12,501 nt of DNA, taken from NCBI GenBank assembly GCA_900546785.1, contig URED01000047.1, positions 1-12,501 on the forward strand, read 5' to 3'. A program made the translations under genes and the position numbers. The notes under the pieces are model-generated. The model was not told the DNA's origin, made no database searches, and worked only from the letters and a program-made list of their open reading frames with translations. This DNA is from an uncultured Oscillospiraceae bacterium. Its GTDB lineage: Bacteria; Bacillota; Clostridia; Oscillospirales; Acutalibacteraceae. Positions 1-8,831 of the stretch are shown in pieces; the first letter of the stretch is position 1, and each line of letters begins with the position of its first letter.

Positions 1-30
1 CCTTACAGGGAGCGGGGAAAGGTTTATCCA

Positions 31-1587
31 TTAATTTCCCGTTGATTCGGAAAGCACGCATTCCACGTCAAATGTGGTGATCTGGTTATTTTCGATTCGC
101 GCTATAGTCAAAGTGATCGTGTCTCCAGGGCTGCAGTCGGCAAGCGTGGAGGTCATGATATCCGTGCTTGTAAGCGTTTCGCCGTTTACGGCAACGATCA
201 TATCATATTCGCGAACGTTTTTGCTTGCAAGGTCTGAATCGGCATTCACTTCGTTGATGACCATGGTGCCGTTTGCATCTGCATAGCCAAGCTCTTCAAG
301 CGCGTTCAGAATGGCATTTGCGTTTGAATAGTTTTCAATGCTGGTGTAGGTAATGCCTATTTGTGCTCTGCCCTCTACATAGCCTACTCTGATCAGGCTG
401 TTGGCGGTTGCAATCGCCGTGTTGCTGGGCACTGCAAAGCCCATGCCCTCATATTCCGTGGAGGCGATCTTTGAGGAGTTGACGCCGATTACCTGACCGC
501 TCATGTTAAAGAGCGCGCCGCCGCTGTTGCCGGGGTTGATGGCAGCGTCCGTCTGTATACATTCCTGATCGTAGCCGATGCTGGAGGATACGGGTCTTGC
601 AACGGCGGAGATATAGCCGCTCGTTACGCTGTTCATAAACTCAAGACCGCCGGGGCAGCCGATCGCAACAACCTGTTCGCCTACCGCCGCCGAATCCGAA
701 TCTGCAAATTCGGCAACCTGAAGCCCCGTTGCGTTTATTCTCAAAACGCCTATATCCGTCTGGTTGTCATACCCAACCAGCGTGGCGTCGTATTCATCGC
801 CGTTGTTGAGCGTAACGGTAAAGCTGGAGCCGTCGCTTATAACATGGGCGCAGGTCATGATATAGGTGTATCCGCCGTCCTCAAGCATAATAATCCCGGA
901 GCCTTCGCCGGAAAGCGTCTGCTCGCCGGAGGAATCGGAGCCGCTGCCGTATCCGTAGAAATAGCTGTAAGGTGTGGATTCCGTATATACCGAAATACCA
1001 ACGCAGGAATCCATAAAGTTCTGCGCGATACCTGCAACCGTATAATTGCCTTCATTGTCTGTAGAGGCAACATTGCCCTCGCTTTCCTGTATCTGCGCGC
1101 CGGCAGAGGAGGAGGGGCTTTCCTGTGCGCCGCCCTGCGATGACCCGCCGCCCGTAACGGATACGATCACGCCGATGATCGCCGCAATCACACAAATTGC
1201 TATAACAACGGCAATGGCGATCGCTGTTTTGTTTTTCTTAGGTTTGATCGGATTGCCGAAAGCGTCGTATTCAACGGTCTTTTGCTCTTTGTGCTTTTTT
1301 ACCTTTTTGCTTTGTTCTGTTGCGCTTTGCTGGTTTTGCGCGTAATAACCGGAGCCGTTCGGCTGGGCGTTATAGCCGGTGTTTCCGGTGTCGGGCGCAG
1401 AATAATAGTTTGTGTTGTTGCCGTTCTGCCCCGCGTAGGAATAATGGTAAGTGGTGTCGTTTTCGCCCGATGCCGTGTTTTGCCCGGGGTTTTGGTATGC
1501 GCCCGCCTGTTCGGCGCCGTTTGCATTGCCGTCTGCCGCGGCATGATTCTCCTCCGGTGTAAAGCCGTTTTGGTATTCGTTGCTCAT
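31..1587 (-). CDS. HtrA-like trypsin-family serine protease with PDZ domain, membrane-anchored
   Basis: Probable envelope quality-control protease of 518 residues. Residues 1-92 are a low-complexity stretch rich in Gln, Asn, Gly and Tyr; 94-120 are Lys-rich; one membrane segment spans about 121-144, so the tail is probably cytoplasmic and the rest extracellular. The chymotrypsin-fold domain (about 185-400) has the full triad: His248 in TCAHVIS, Asp278 in TDIGV, Ser355 in GNSGG. A single PDZ domain follows (about 405-512). Length and layout fit the DegP/HtrA family of Gram-positives. The start codon overlaps the kinase stop by one base (TAATG), and its Shine-Dalgarno AAAGGAG lies in the last kinase codons, which suggests translational coupling. 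Last gene of the regulator-kinase-protease operon, so it is probably a target or feedback partner of the two-component system (inference). The stop codon is inside the window, so the gene is complete. Bases 1-30 beyond it show nothing recognisable. Confidence 0.93.
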   Translation of the reverse strand: MSNEYQNGFTPEENHAAADGNANGAEQAGAYQNPGQNTASGENDTTYHYSYAGQNGNNTNYYSAPDTGNTGYNAQPNGSGYYAQNQQSATEQSKKVKKHKEQKTVEYDAFGNPIKPKKNKTAIAIAVVIAICVIAAIIGVIVSVTGGGSSQGGAQESPSSSAGAQIQESEGNVASTDNEGNYTVAGIAQNFMDSCVGISVYTESTPYSYFYGYGSGSDSSGEQTLSGEGSGIIMLEDGGYTYIMTCAHVISDGSSFTVTLNNGDEYDATLVGYDNQTDIGVLRINATGLQVAEFADSDSAAVGEQVVAIGCPGGLEFMNSVTSGYISAVARPVSSSIGYDQECIQTDAAINPGNSGGALFNMSGQVIGVNSSKIASTEYEGMGFAVPSNTAIATANSLIRVGYVEGRAQIGITYTSIENYSNANAILNALEELGYADANGTMVINEVNADSDLASKNVREYDMIVAVNGETLTSTDIMTSTLADCSPGDTITLTIARIENNQITTFDVECVLSESTGN

Positions 1588-3155
1588 TATCTCGTCTCCT
1601 TTAAATATACAGGGCTGAATTGCTTGGGCAGGGTAAATGAGAATTCCGCGGTGTCCTCACTCTCGCTCTTGGCGCACACTCTGCCGCCGTGCATTTCTAT
1701 CATCAGCTTAACAAGGTAAAGCCCAAGCCCCGCGCCCTTGGAATCAAGGCTCCGGCTCTTATCCGCTTTATAAAATCTTTCAAATACCCTTGAAAGATCC
1801 TCAGCGTTGATACCTGTGCCGCTGTTTTTGATGCTCAGTTCTATCTGGCTCGGCGTTTCCTTGAGCTTCAGCTCAATATAGCCGCCCTCATTCGTGAATT
1901 TTACCGCGTTGTCCACCAGATTGTAGATCGCCTGGTAGATCATATCGCGGTCCGCCACAATGTAGGTGGGCTTAAATTCGTCAAGCCCTCTTATATCTAT
2001 TTTTTTGTTTTCAATCTTTTGCTCAAAGGTCAGAAGAATGTGTATGATCTGGTCTGATACATCATATTTGACGGGCTTCATTTCAAGGTCGCCGCTCTCT
2101 ATCTTGCTCATATTCAGCATGGATACAACCAGGCGGGAGAGCCGCTTGATCTCTCCGCTGACGATGCCAAGATAGTAATCCTGCTTATCCTTTGGTATGG
2201 TGCCGTCCAAAATACCGTCAATAAAGCCGCCTATGGAGGTCATCGGCGTTTTCAGCTCGTGCGAAACGTTGGAAACAAAGCTTCGTCTGGAGCCTTCAAG
2301 CACCGCCAGCGCCTCCGCCATGTCATTAAACGCCTGCCCGAGCTCGGCAAGCTCGTCAGAACCCTCTATTTTTACGCGGTAGGAGAAATCGCCCGCCGCA
2401 AACTGCTTAGCCGCCTTGCTCATCTGCTGCAGCGGGGAAAGCATTTTCTTTGTTAAATAGTATATACAAATAAAGGCAAAAATAAGGCAGAAAAATGCGG
2501 ATATGAGGAATAAACGCAAAACCGTTATGGAAAGGTTTTGGATCCCCGTGCTGGAAAGCGCAAAAACGGTGCCTATGATCTCGCCGCCGTCATAAATCGG
2601 CGTGCCCACAACAAAGCATTGCGTGCCGCCTATGGTTGCCTTTTCAACGATCTCGCCCTCCTGATAAACCGCAGAAAGGATGTTGCTGTTTATCGTGATG
2701 GTATCGTGCACGGAGCAGCTTGGAAAATAGCCCAAAGCCGGCAGGGATCCTGCCTTATCGCGGCAAAGGATTATGTTGCCCTCTGTGTCGCACACAAAAA
2801 CGTCCGCGTCAATGGATTGCGAAACGGTTGCCAGCGTTTCACACAGTATCTCCTTGCCCAGCGTGTATTTTTCATTCATCTCGCTTGTTGAAAGCGTACC
2901 TTCCACGGTGTTTGCTATGGAAGAAACATTTTCCCGAAGTATGCTTGTGCGTTCGTTTACGGTGTAGTTGTTCACAAGCAGGATCAGCGATGAGCCAAGC
3001 GCTACGAGCACCGTTAAAAGGATCGCCGCAAAGGTGATGAAGTATTTGGCGAATATATTGGGCTTGATGTGAAAAAAGGCGGCGATCTTAAGTATTTTGT
3101 TTTCTATCTCCCTGCCTATGTCCGCGCCGGATCTGCGCTTCGTTTTTGCCGCCAT
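1587..3155 (-). CDS. Sensor histidine kinase (HAMP, HisKA, HATPase)
   Basis: Membrane sensor kinase of 522 residues, partner of the response regulator that starts upstream. Two membrane segments (about 38-64 and 209-233) flank an extracellular sensor region of about 145 residues, of a size fitting a Cache/PAS-like fold, which I cannot name more precisely. HAMP follows at about 234-287. The phosphoacceptor is His299 in SHELKTP. In the ATP-binding domain I see the N box (NLVDNAVKF, 412-420), a G1 box reading NSGTGI (444-449, with Asn where Asp is common), the F box (FERFYKAD) and G2 (GAGLGLYLV, 475-483). The whole phosphotransfer core is present. The gene starts 6 bases after the regulator stop, with AAGGA as a modest ribosome binding site. 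The ligand cannot be read from sequence; the adjacent HtrA gene suggests envelope or secretion stress by analogy with CssS. Confidence 0.94.
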   Translation of the reverse strand: MAAKTKRRSGADIGREIENKILKIAAFFHIKPNIFAKYFITFAAILLTVLVALGSSLILLVNNYTVNERTSILRENVSSIANTVEGTLSTSEMNEKYTLGKEILCETLATVSQSIDADVFVCDTEGNIILCRDKAGSLPALGYFPSCSVHDTITINSNILSAVYQEGEIVEKATIGGTQCFVVGTPIYDGGEIIGTVFALSSTGIQNLSITVLRLFLISAFFCLIFAFICIYYLTKKMLSPLQQMSKAAKQFAAGDFSYRVKIEGSDELAELGQAFNDMAEALAVLEGSRRSFVSNVSHELKTPMTSIGGFIDGILDGTIPKDKQDYYLGIVSGEIKRLSRLVVSMLNMSKIESGDLEMKPVKYDVSDQIIHILLTFEQKIENKKIDIRGLDEFKPTYIVADRDMIYQAIYNLVDNAVKFTNEGGYIELKLKETPSQIELSIKNSGTGINAEDLSRVFERFYKADKSRSLDSKGAGLGLYLVKLMIEMHGGRVCAKSESEDTAEFSFTLPKQFSPVYLKETR

Positions 3156-3161
3156 ATTTGA

Positions 3162-3857
3162 TTATTCCTTAGTTTCAAATTTGTAGCCTACGCCCCAAAC
3201 GGTCTTGAGCGACCATTTATCGGATACGCCCTCAAGCTTTTCACGCAGTCTTTTTACATGAACGTCAACCGTTCTGGAATCGCCGTAGTAATCAAAGCCC
3301 CAAACCTCGTCAAGAAGCTGGTCCCTTGTATATACCCGGTTGGGGTTAGACGCAAAGTGGTAGATAAGCTCAAGCTCTTTCGGCGGGGTGTCCACCACCT
3401 TGCCGTCCACTTTAAGCTCGTAGTTTTCTATATTGATCTCCAGCTTGTCATATTTAACGATCTTCTTTTCGGAGTTCGCACTTTCGCCCTCGCTGTTTGC
3501 GCGGCGCAGCACGGCTTTTATCCTTGCCATTACCTCTTTTGAATCAAACGGCTTGGTCACGTAATCGTCCGCGCCGAGCTCAAGACCCAGCACCTTATCG
3601 AATGTCTCGCCCTTAGCCGTAAGCATGATGATGGGTACGGATGATGATTTACGTATTTCTCTGCACACCTGCCATCCGTCCATCTTGGGCAGCATGATAT
3701 CAAGCAAAACAAGATCCGGCGATTTTTCATTGAACATATCCACGGCGGCCTTGCCGTCGTTTGCAACATATGCGGTGTAGCCCTCGTTTTCAAGGTAAAG
3801 CTTAAGCAGCTCGCATATATTCAGATCGTCGTCCACAACAAGTATTTTATTGCTCAT
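3162..3857 (-). CDS. OmpR/PhoB-family response regulator
   Basis: DNA-binding response regulator of 231 residues, the normal length for the OmpR/PhoB family. The receiver domain (1-118) has the acidic pocket Asp9-Asp10-Asp11, phosphoacceptor Asp53 in LLDIMLP, Thr80 and Lys102 in VTKPF. A charged linker (about 119-133) leads to the winged-helix domain (about 134-229), with the recognition-helix stretch SRTVDVHVKRLREKL and the C-terminal VWGVGYKF hairpin typical of the family. First gene of the operon with the kinase and the HtrA-like protease. The ATG follows a good GGAGA ribosome binding site. Specific identity (PhoP-, CssR- or WalR-like) cannot be settled from sequence alone; the protease neighbour favours a CssR-like stress role (inference). 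Confidence 0.96.
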   Translation of the reverse strand: MSNKILVVDDDLNICELLKLYLENEGYTAYVANDGKAAVDMFNEKSPDLVLLDIMLPKMDGWQVCREIRKSSSVPIIMLTAKGETFDKVLGLELGADDYVTKPFDSKEVMARIKAVLRRANSEGESANSEKKIVKYDKLEINIENYELKVDGKVVDTPPKELELIYHFASNPNRVYTRDQLLDEVWGFDYYGDSRTVDVHVKRLREKLEGVSDKWSLKTVWGVGYKFETKE

Positions 3858-3885
3858 AATGGGTGTTCTCCTTCCTTTTGAAAAA

Positions 3886-3958
3886 AATATATCATCTGTT
3901 TTTGTTCATAATTTGATTTTGACATTAACAAACGGTAAAAATTGTTAAAACTTTTTAA
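3886..3958 (-). promoter_or_regulatory. Candidate operator array and promoter of the two-component operon
   Basis: Read on the minus strand, four hexamers begin exactly every 10 bases: TTAAAA (3958-3953), TTAACA (3948-3943), TTACCG (3938-3933) and TTAATG (3928-3923). This matches the layout of Gram-positive PhoP-type boxes (TTAACA-like direct repeats about one helical turn apart). A possible -10, TATATT (3891-3886), lies downstream without a good -35, as expected for an activator-dependent promoter. Autoregulation by the adjacent regulator is inference. The region is AT-rich, so part of the pattern could be chance. Confidence 0.4.
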
Positions 3959-3977
3959 ATAAAATATTGTATTTATT

Positions 3978-5210
3978 TTACCATTCCTTGCCGCGCTTTA
4001 CCGCGCTCTCCACAAAGTCTATAAACTGCCTTGCGCACCTGGGCGAGCGGCCGCCCCTGCGGGTAGCCCAGCGCTCCGCCGCGGCAAAAAGGCGGTCTTT
4101 GTCCACATCCAGCTTTCTGTCCGCCGCGATCTTTTCAACAATATCCAAATAACCTTTCTTATCCGGGTTGATAAAGGTTATCGAAAGGCCGAAACGGTCC
4201 GAAAGACTGAGTTGCTCCTGCATGATATCGTTTCTGTTTACATCGTTTTCACGGTCCGAAAAGCTTTCCTTAATAAGGTGCCTTCTGTTTGATGTGGCAT
4301 AGATGATCGTGTTGTGCTTCCTGCCCGAAAGGCTGCCCTCCAGCGCCGCTTTCAGTTCACCAAAAGAATCGTCGTGGGAATCAAAGCAAAGATCGTCTAT
4401 AAATATAATGAATTTCATGGGGCTCTGCGCAAGCATCTCTCTTATCATGGTAAGATCGGGAATGTCGCTTTTTGAGATCTCTATCATTCTGAGCCCCATC
4501 GGCGCGTATTCGTTCAGCACGGCGTGAACGGTAGAGCTTTTGCCCGTGCCGCGGTCGCCGTAAAGCAGCACGTTGTTTGAAGGGTATCCGTTCACAAAGC
4601 TTTCCGTATTGTCTATAACCCTTTGCCTTTGTTCTTCATAGTTTTTAAGGTCGGAAAGCAGGATCGGATCCGTGCCGGAAATGGGGTACAGGCTGTGGTC
4701 GCGCCAGGTAAAGGCGTTGTATTTTGAAAACATGCCGTAGCCGTTTTTCCTGTGGTATTCGGCAAGCGCGTCCAGCTGATCGGCCCAGTCGTGCGTCAGC
4801 GGCGGAGCAGGCTCGCCCGTCTGCCATGCCGGCAGGGTCTTCAGCACTTTTTTTAAGTCCTCGTCTTCAACGGAGTCATATATATCGCTTGGCGTTACGG
4901 CGGCGATCGCCTCCAATTTCTGAAGATCGCTCTTAACGCCGTTTATTACCGCTCCGGGCAGCTCGTTTACCGCGCCCGCCGCAGCGGCTTTGGTAAATGC
5001 GTTATCGTCCGTCAGGATAAGCTTTGAAAGGTAGTTCCTGAATGAATCGTGGCTCGTTACCGTTTTAAAAAAATCGCTCTGGCGTTCAAGCACATCCTCG
5101 CTGTCCACGCTTCGTAAAAGCCTGAGCAGGCTTGAAACGACCTCGTCATTTTTAAGATCGTAAACGCACAGCGCTTCTATATAAAACCTTAATTTCTGCG
5201 CTTTATTCAC
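3978..5210 (-). CDS. DUF815-type AAA ATPase
   Basis: P-loop ATPase of 410 residues resembling the DUF815 family (COG2607), whose cellular role is not established. The N-terminal half (1-200) is mainly helical with no motif I recognise. The ATPase core has Walker A GDRGTGKSS (218-226), Walker B FIIFIDDL (267-274), a sensor-1 stretch TIIYATSN (301-308), a possible arginine finger in SLSDRF (Arg339) and a basic C-terminal sensor-2-like segment (SPRCARQF, 389-396). No signal peptide or membrane segment, so probably cytoplasmic. The start codon is GTG, chosen because a strong AAGGAGG lies 9 bases upstream. It has its own promoter, is divergent from ilvC, and stands apart from the two-component operon by about 120 bases, so it is probably monocistronic. 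Related proteins are usually annotated only as an ATP-binding protein. Confidence 0.88.
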   Translation of the reverse strand: MNKAQKLRFYIEALCVYDLKNDEVVSSLLRLLRSVDSEDVLERQSDFFKTVTSHDSFRNYLSKLILTDDNAFTKAAAAGAVNELPGAVINGVKSDLQKLEAIAAVTPSDIYDSVEDEDLKKVLKTLPAWQTGEPAPPLTHDWADQLDALAEYHRKNGYGMFSKYNAFTWRDHSLYPISGTDPILLSDLKNYEEQRQRVIDNTESFVNGYPSNNVLLYGDRGTGKSSTVHAVLNEYAPMGLRMIEISKSDIPDLTMIREMLAQSPMKFIIFIDDLCFDSHDDSFGELKAALEGSLSGRKHNTIIYATSNRRHLIKESFSDRENDVNRNDIMQEQLSLSDRFGLSITFINPDKKGYLDIVEKIAADRKLDVDKDRLFAAAERWATRRGGRSPRCARQFIDFVESAVKRGKEW

Positions 5211-5286
5211 GGTATATCTCCTCCTTTTTTAACACTTTTGCCGCAACAGTTAAAATAGGTTTAAAATTGAATAATTATTTACTGTT

Positions 5287-5315
5287 ATATTACTACTTTT
5301 TTGTGTATATTACAA
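5287..5315 (-). promoter_or_regulatory. Probable sigma-A promoter of the DUF815 ATPase gene
   Basis: On the minus strand -35 TTGTAA (5315-5310) and -10 TAATAT (5292-5287) are separated by 17 bases. Each matches the consensus at four of six positions. It would give a leader of about 70 bases before the GTG start and lies back to back with the ilvC promoter. Confidence 0.45.
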
Positions 5316-5336
5316 GTAATTATCGGCAAAAAAGCC

Positions 5337-5365
5337 TTGACGAATGATTTTGTAGGGACTATAAT
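5337..5365 (+). promoter_or_regulatory. Sigma-A promoter of ilvC
   Basis: -35 TTGACG (5337-5342) and a perfect -10 TATAAT (5360-5365) with the optimal 17-base spacer. Transcription would start near 5372, leaving a leader of about 90 bases. This is the strongest promoter match in the window, which fits high basal expression of a biosynthetic gene. Confidence 0.8.
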
Positions 5366-5376
5366 AAAAATCGCTG

Positions 5377-5436
5377 ACAGATATGCGAAATACATATTGT
5401 GTTCACTGTGTTAAGGTGGTAAAAGCAAACACCTTA
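5377..5436 (+). promoter_or_regulatory. Structured ilvC leader with two hairpins
   Basis: A 5-bp stem (ATATG 5381-5385 with CATAT 5393-5397) can be enclosed by ACAG/CTGT (5377-5380 with 5406-5409). A perfect 7-bp stem TAAGGTG (5412-5418) / CACCTTA (5430-5436) follows, 11 bases before the AGGAGG (5448-5453). No U-run follows, so it is not an intrinsic terminator. The second stem could affect ribosome access; no known riboswitch class is recognised. Confidence 0.35.
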
Positions 5437-5449
5437 GAGTAAAATTTAG

Positions 5450-6487
<1,038 letters not shown>

Positions 6488-6515
6488 GAAGCTGATATAT
6501 GCTATATGGCAAAAT

Positions 6516-6550
6516 AAAAGGCACAGGCGATTTTCGCCCGTGCCTTTTTT
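6516..6550. terminator. Bidirectional intrinsic terminator between ilvC and the GNAT gene
   Basis: Arm AAAAGGCACAGGCG (6516-6529) pairs with CGCCCGTGCCTTTT (6535-6548) with one A-C mismatch and a 5-base loop. A T-run follows on the plus strand (6545-6550). On the minus strand the hairpin is followed by a TTTTATTTT tract (6519-6511), so it can end both ilvC and the convergent GNAT operon. Confidence 0.85.
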
Positions 6551-6571
6551 GCTGTGTTTTATGCCGTTTGC

Positions 6572-7099
6572 TTACTTTGCTTCAACGCCGTAAACGTTTT
6601 TATAGATCTCGGCTTTTACGGCTTCAAATTCTGCGGGCGTAAGCGCGCCGTTTGTGGACATGATCATAAGCGGCACCGCTGCTCTGTCTTTGCCCAGAGG
6701 CGGCTGCAGGTAATCATAGCCGTTCAGCGTAAACCCACAGCGCTCGTAAAAGCGGATACGCCGTTTTGCAATCTCTGTTTCGGGCGGTTCCACCTCAAGG
6801 CAGAATCTGTTTCCCGCAAGCCGAACGGCTTCTTTTATGATCTCGGAGCCGAGCCCCGCGCCGCGTTCCTTTTCCGCTACGGCAAAATGCTCGCCGTAGG
6901 TAAAGCCGTTTAACTTCCAGAATGTTATAAACGCGCGCAGATCTCCGCTTTCGCTTTTGACGCCGTAGGCGCGGAATTCATCCTTTTCAAACAGTGCCCT
7001 CTGCGCGTTTTTCGGGCGCGTTTCGTTTTTGGGGAAGCTTTCCTTTATGATCGCGTAAAGCTCGTTAAAATCGCTTTGTGTAAGGCGTGTCAGCATCAT
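6572..7099 (-). CDS. GNAT-family N-acetyltransferase
   Basis: Small acetyltransferase of 175 residues with a GNAT fold. The acetyl-CoA pyrophosphate loop is ERGAGLGSEII (78-88), matching the R/Q-x-x-G-x-G/A pattern, and the C-terminal part of the fold shows IRFYERCGFTLNGYDY (115-130), the usual YEKxGF region. The last 25 residues extend beyond the core. Substrate unknown: it could be an antibiotic, a sugar amine, a protein N-terminus or a metabolite. Two adjacent ATG codons (7097-7099 and 7094-7096) are possible starts. The gene begins one base after the stop codon of the GH27 gene (TGA-G-ATG), so it is very probably co-transcribed and translationally coupled with it. It ends at the bidirectional terminator. 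Confidence 0.85.
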   Translation of the reverse strand: MMLTRLTQSDFNELYAIIKESFPKNETRPKNAQRALFEKDEFRAYGVKSESGDLRAFITFWKLNGFTYGEHFAVAEKERGAGLGSEIIKEAVRLAGNRFCLEVEPPETEIAKRRIRFYERCGFTLNGYDYLQPPLGKDRAAVPLMIMSTNGALTPAEFEAVKAEIYKNVYGVEAK

Positions 7100-7100
7100 C

Positions 7101-8831
7101 TCACTGCCTGCTTATCCTGTATACGCGGCATTCGTGCTTTTGCAGCGACGCGGAAACGGTCCTTGCGCTGAAATGCTCGTCGCTCCAAAGCTCATGCAGC
7201 TGGTATGTCTGTTCTTCGGTAAAATCCAGGTATTCGTCGTTCAGTATCTCATTAAGATCAAGCGAAAAGCCCTTGACGTGCGCGCTCGGATTATAAAAGC
7301 AAAGCGCAATATCTCCGGTTGCGAGCGGGCGGCCGATAATGTCCACACCGCGCACCTTTTTGATTCTTTTAGCGGGCTTGCCGAGCGGATCCTGGTCAAT
7401 GGCAATCAGATTTTTGTTTGTAACGGTCTTCAAAACCGGGTGATTTTCTATTGGGGCGCCGTCAGAGCCTACAAGCAGGCGCACGTCGTTTCCGAGTATG
7501 AGCGGAGCCGCCATCATGCACCACAGGCTGAAATGCGTTTTGTTTTCGTTTTCCGTAAGCTTTCCGTTGCCTACTTCCAGCATATCCGGGTCGTTCCATG
7601 CGCCCGGGCAGGCGTGTTTGTAAAGCTTTATATTGTGGCTGTAGATAAGGTGTATGCTTTTCCAGCTGGCGTTTATATCCGGCGTGGTGCGCCAAAGGTT
7701 GCCGGCGCGCGAGCCCCAGTGCCACGGAAATGCCATGCCCCATTCGCATATGGAAAAGACGATCGGTTTTTCCCGAATGCCTTTTTCAACGGCTGCCTTG
7801 TGCGCCGCCTTTTTCAGCGCGCTGCCCATGCGGCTGTATTGAATAAAAGAGCTGTCCGCCGCGGTAACAACGGGGTTGGTGAGCACGATCTCGTTAACGC
7901 CCTCTTTTAATTCTATCATAGTCTGCGTTCTGCCTGTTGGCGTAAAGCCCTTGGCAGTGGGGAAAAACACCTCGTTCACCTTGCCGTTCACGATAACCTG
8001 AAGATATTGTTCCCTTGTTGCCAGCTGCTTATAGATCAATATCGTAAGCACATATGTGCCGCCTTTGTTTACGGTGGGGCGGAAAACGGCTGTGCCTGCC
8101 GCGTGGTTGAGCATGCCTATGCCCTTACCGCTCGGCAGCTTTTTTATGTTCAGCACTCTTGCTCTGCCGGTCAGTTCCGCGTCCTCCGGATAAAGGGTAA
8201 GCCCCGCGCTCTTGCCGGGCTCGCTTATCTCAAGCGCCTCAATAACGGGCGCTTCGCCGCTTATCACCTTGTGGTGGCAGAAATCGTATTTAAAATATTC
8301 GCAGCCCCAGTCGGCTATGGTTTGCGCGTCAAGCTCCTCTCTGCCAAGGCTTGCCGGCAGATCCTCGCAGGTGAGCGTGCCGTTGGAGGAGTAAAGACCC
8401 ACTTTCATTCCCATTCGGTTTATCTGAGAGATGACAGGCTGTATTCCGTTTGGGAATTTTTCAAGATCACCCTGAAGCCTGCCGTCTTTATCCCTGAGGG
8501 AGCTTTGCCAGCAGTCGTCCAAATTTATGTATTGGTAGCCGGCGTCAAGCAGGCCGCTGTCCTTTACCGCCTTGGCGGTGCTCAGTATAAGCTCCTCGCT
8601 TATATTCTGGCGAAACGTGTTCCAGCTGCTCCAGCCCATAGGCGGTGTGAGCGCCGTGCCGTTTGAATAAAGCTCCCTGTTTTGCACGTCCATGGTGACC
8701 TTTGTTGGTTTGACCAGCTTTTCAAGCGCGCACAGCGGGCATTTGCCGCTGTTTTTATAGGTGATGAACCAAACTGCAAAAGCAACAGCCGCAGCAACGA
8801 TAATCACGATTAAAGCAATCAAAAATCCCAT
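7101..8831 (-). CDS. GH27 alpha-galactosidase-like glycosidase with inserted beta-domain and N-terminal membrane segment
   Basis: Glycoside hydrolase of 576 residues. A hydrophobic segment (2-23) and a Cys-Pro-Leu-Cys pair (31-34) precede the catalytic barrel, whose GH27 landmarks are PPMGWSSWNTF (63-73), NLDDCW (103-108), the nucleophile Asp183 in KYDFC, CEWG (362-365) and the acid/base Asp385 in PDINASW. Glu363 is at the position that in human alpha-galactosidase A (Glu203) helps distinguish galactose from N-acetylgalactosamine, so an alpha-galactoside or related pyranoside is likely. Residues about 190-325, between barrel strands 4 and 5, form a beta-rich insert resembling a CBM35/CBM6-like module. 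A C-terminal beta domain closes the protein. Conserved Cys155 and Cys185 match a disulfide pair of the family. The annotated ATG lacks a well-placed ribosome binding site; Met47 (8693) has AAAGG five bases upstream and would give a soluble form. Substrate is inferred, not proven. Confidence 0.88.
   Translation of the reverse strand: MGFLIALIVIIVAAAVAFAVWFITYKNSGKCPLCALEKLVKPTKVTMDVQNRELYSNGTALTPPMGWSSWNTFRQNISEELILSTAKAVKDSGLLDAGYQYINLDDCWQSSLRDKDGRLQGDLEKFPNGIQPVISQINRMGMKVGLYSSNGTLTCEDLPASLGREELDAQTIADWGCEYFKYDFCHHKVISGEAPVIEALEISEPGKSAGLTLYPEDAELTGRARVLNIKKLPSGKGIGMLNHAAGTAVFRPTVNKGGTYVLTILIYKQLATREQYLQVIVNGKVNEVFFPTAKGFTPTGRTQTMIELKEGVNEIVLTNPVVTAADSSFIQYSRMGSALKKAAHKAAVEKGIREKPIVFSICEWGMAFPWHWGSRAGNLWRTTPDINASWKSIHLIYSHNIKLYKHACPGAWNDPDMLEVGNGKLTENENKTHFSLWCMMAAPLILGNDVRLLVGSDGAPIENHPVLKTVTNKNLIAIDQDPLGKPAKRIKKVRGVDIIGRPLATGDIALCFYNPSAHVKGFSLDLNEILNDEYLDFTEEQTYQLHELWSDEHFSARTVSASLQKHECRVYRISRQ

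Noticed and set aside
3953..3980. AT-only inverted repeat as terminator of the DUF815 gene
   Set aside because: The stem is made only of A-T pairs and overlaps the stop codon. It would be too weak, and no other terminator was seen before the response regulator.
5411..5436. T-box antiterminator before ilvC
   Set aside because: AGGTGGTAAAAGC loosely resembles the T-box core AGGGTGGTACCGCG, but only about 40 transcribed bases precede it. That leaves no room for stem I with a specifier loop, and there is no terminator.
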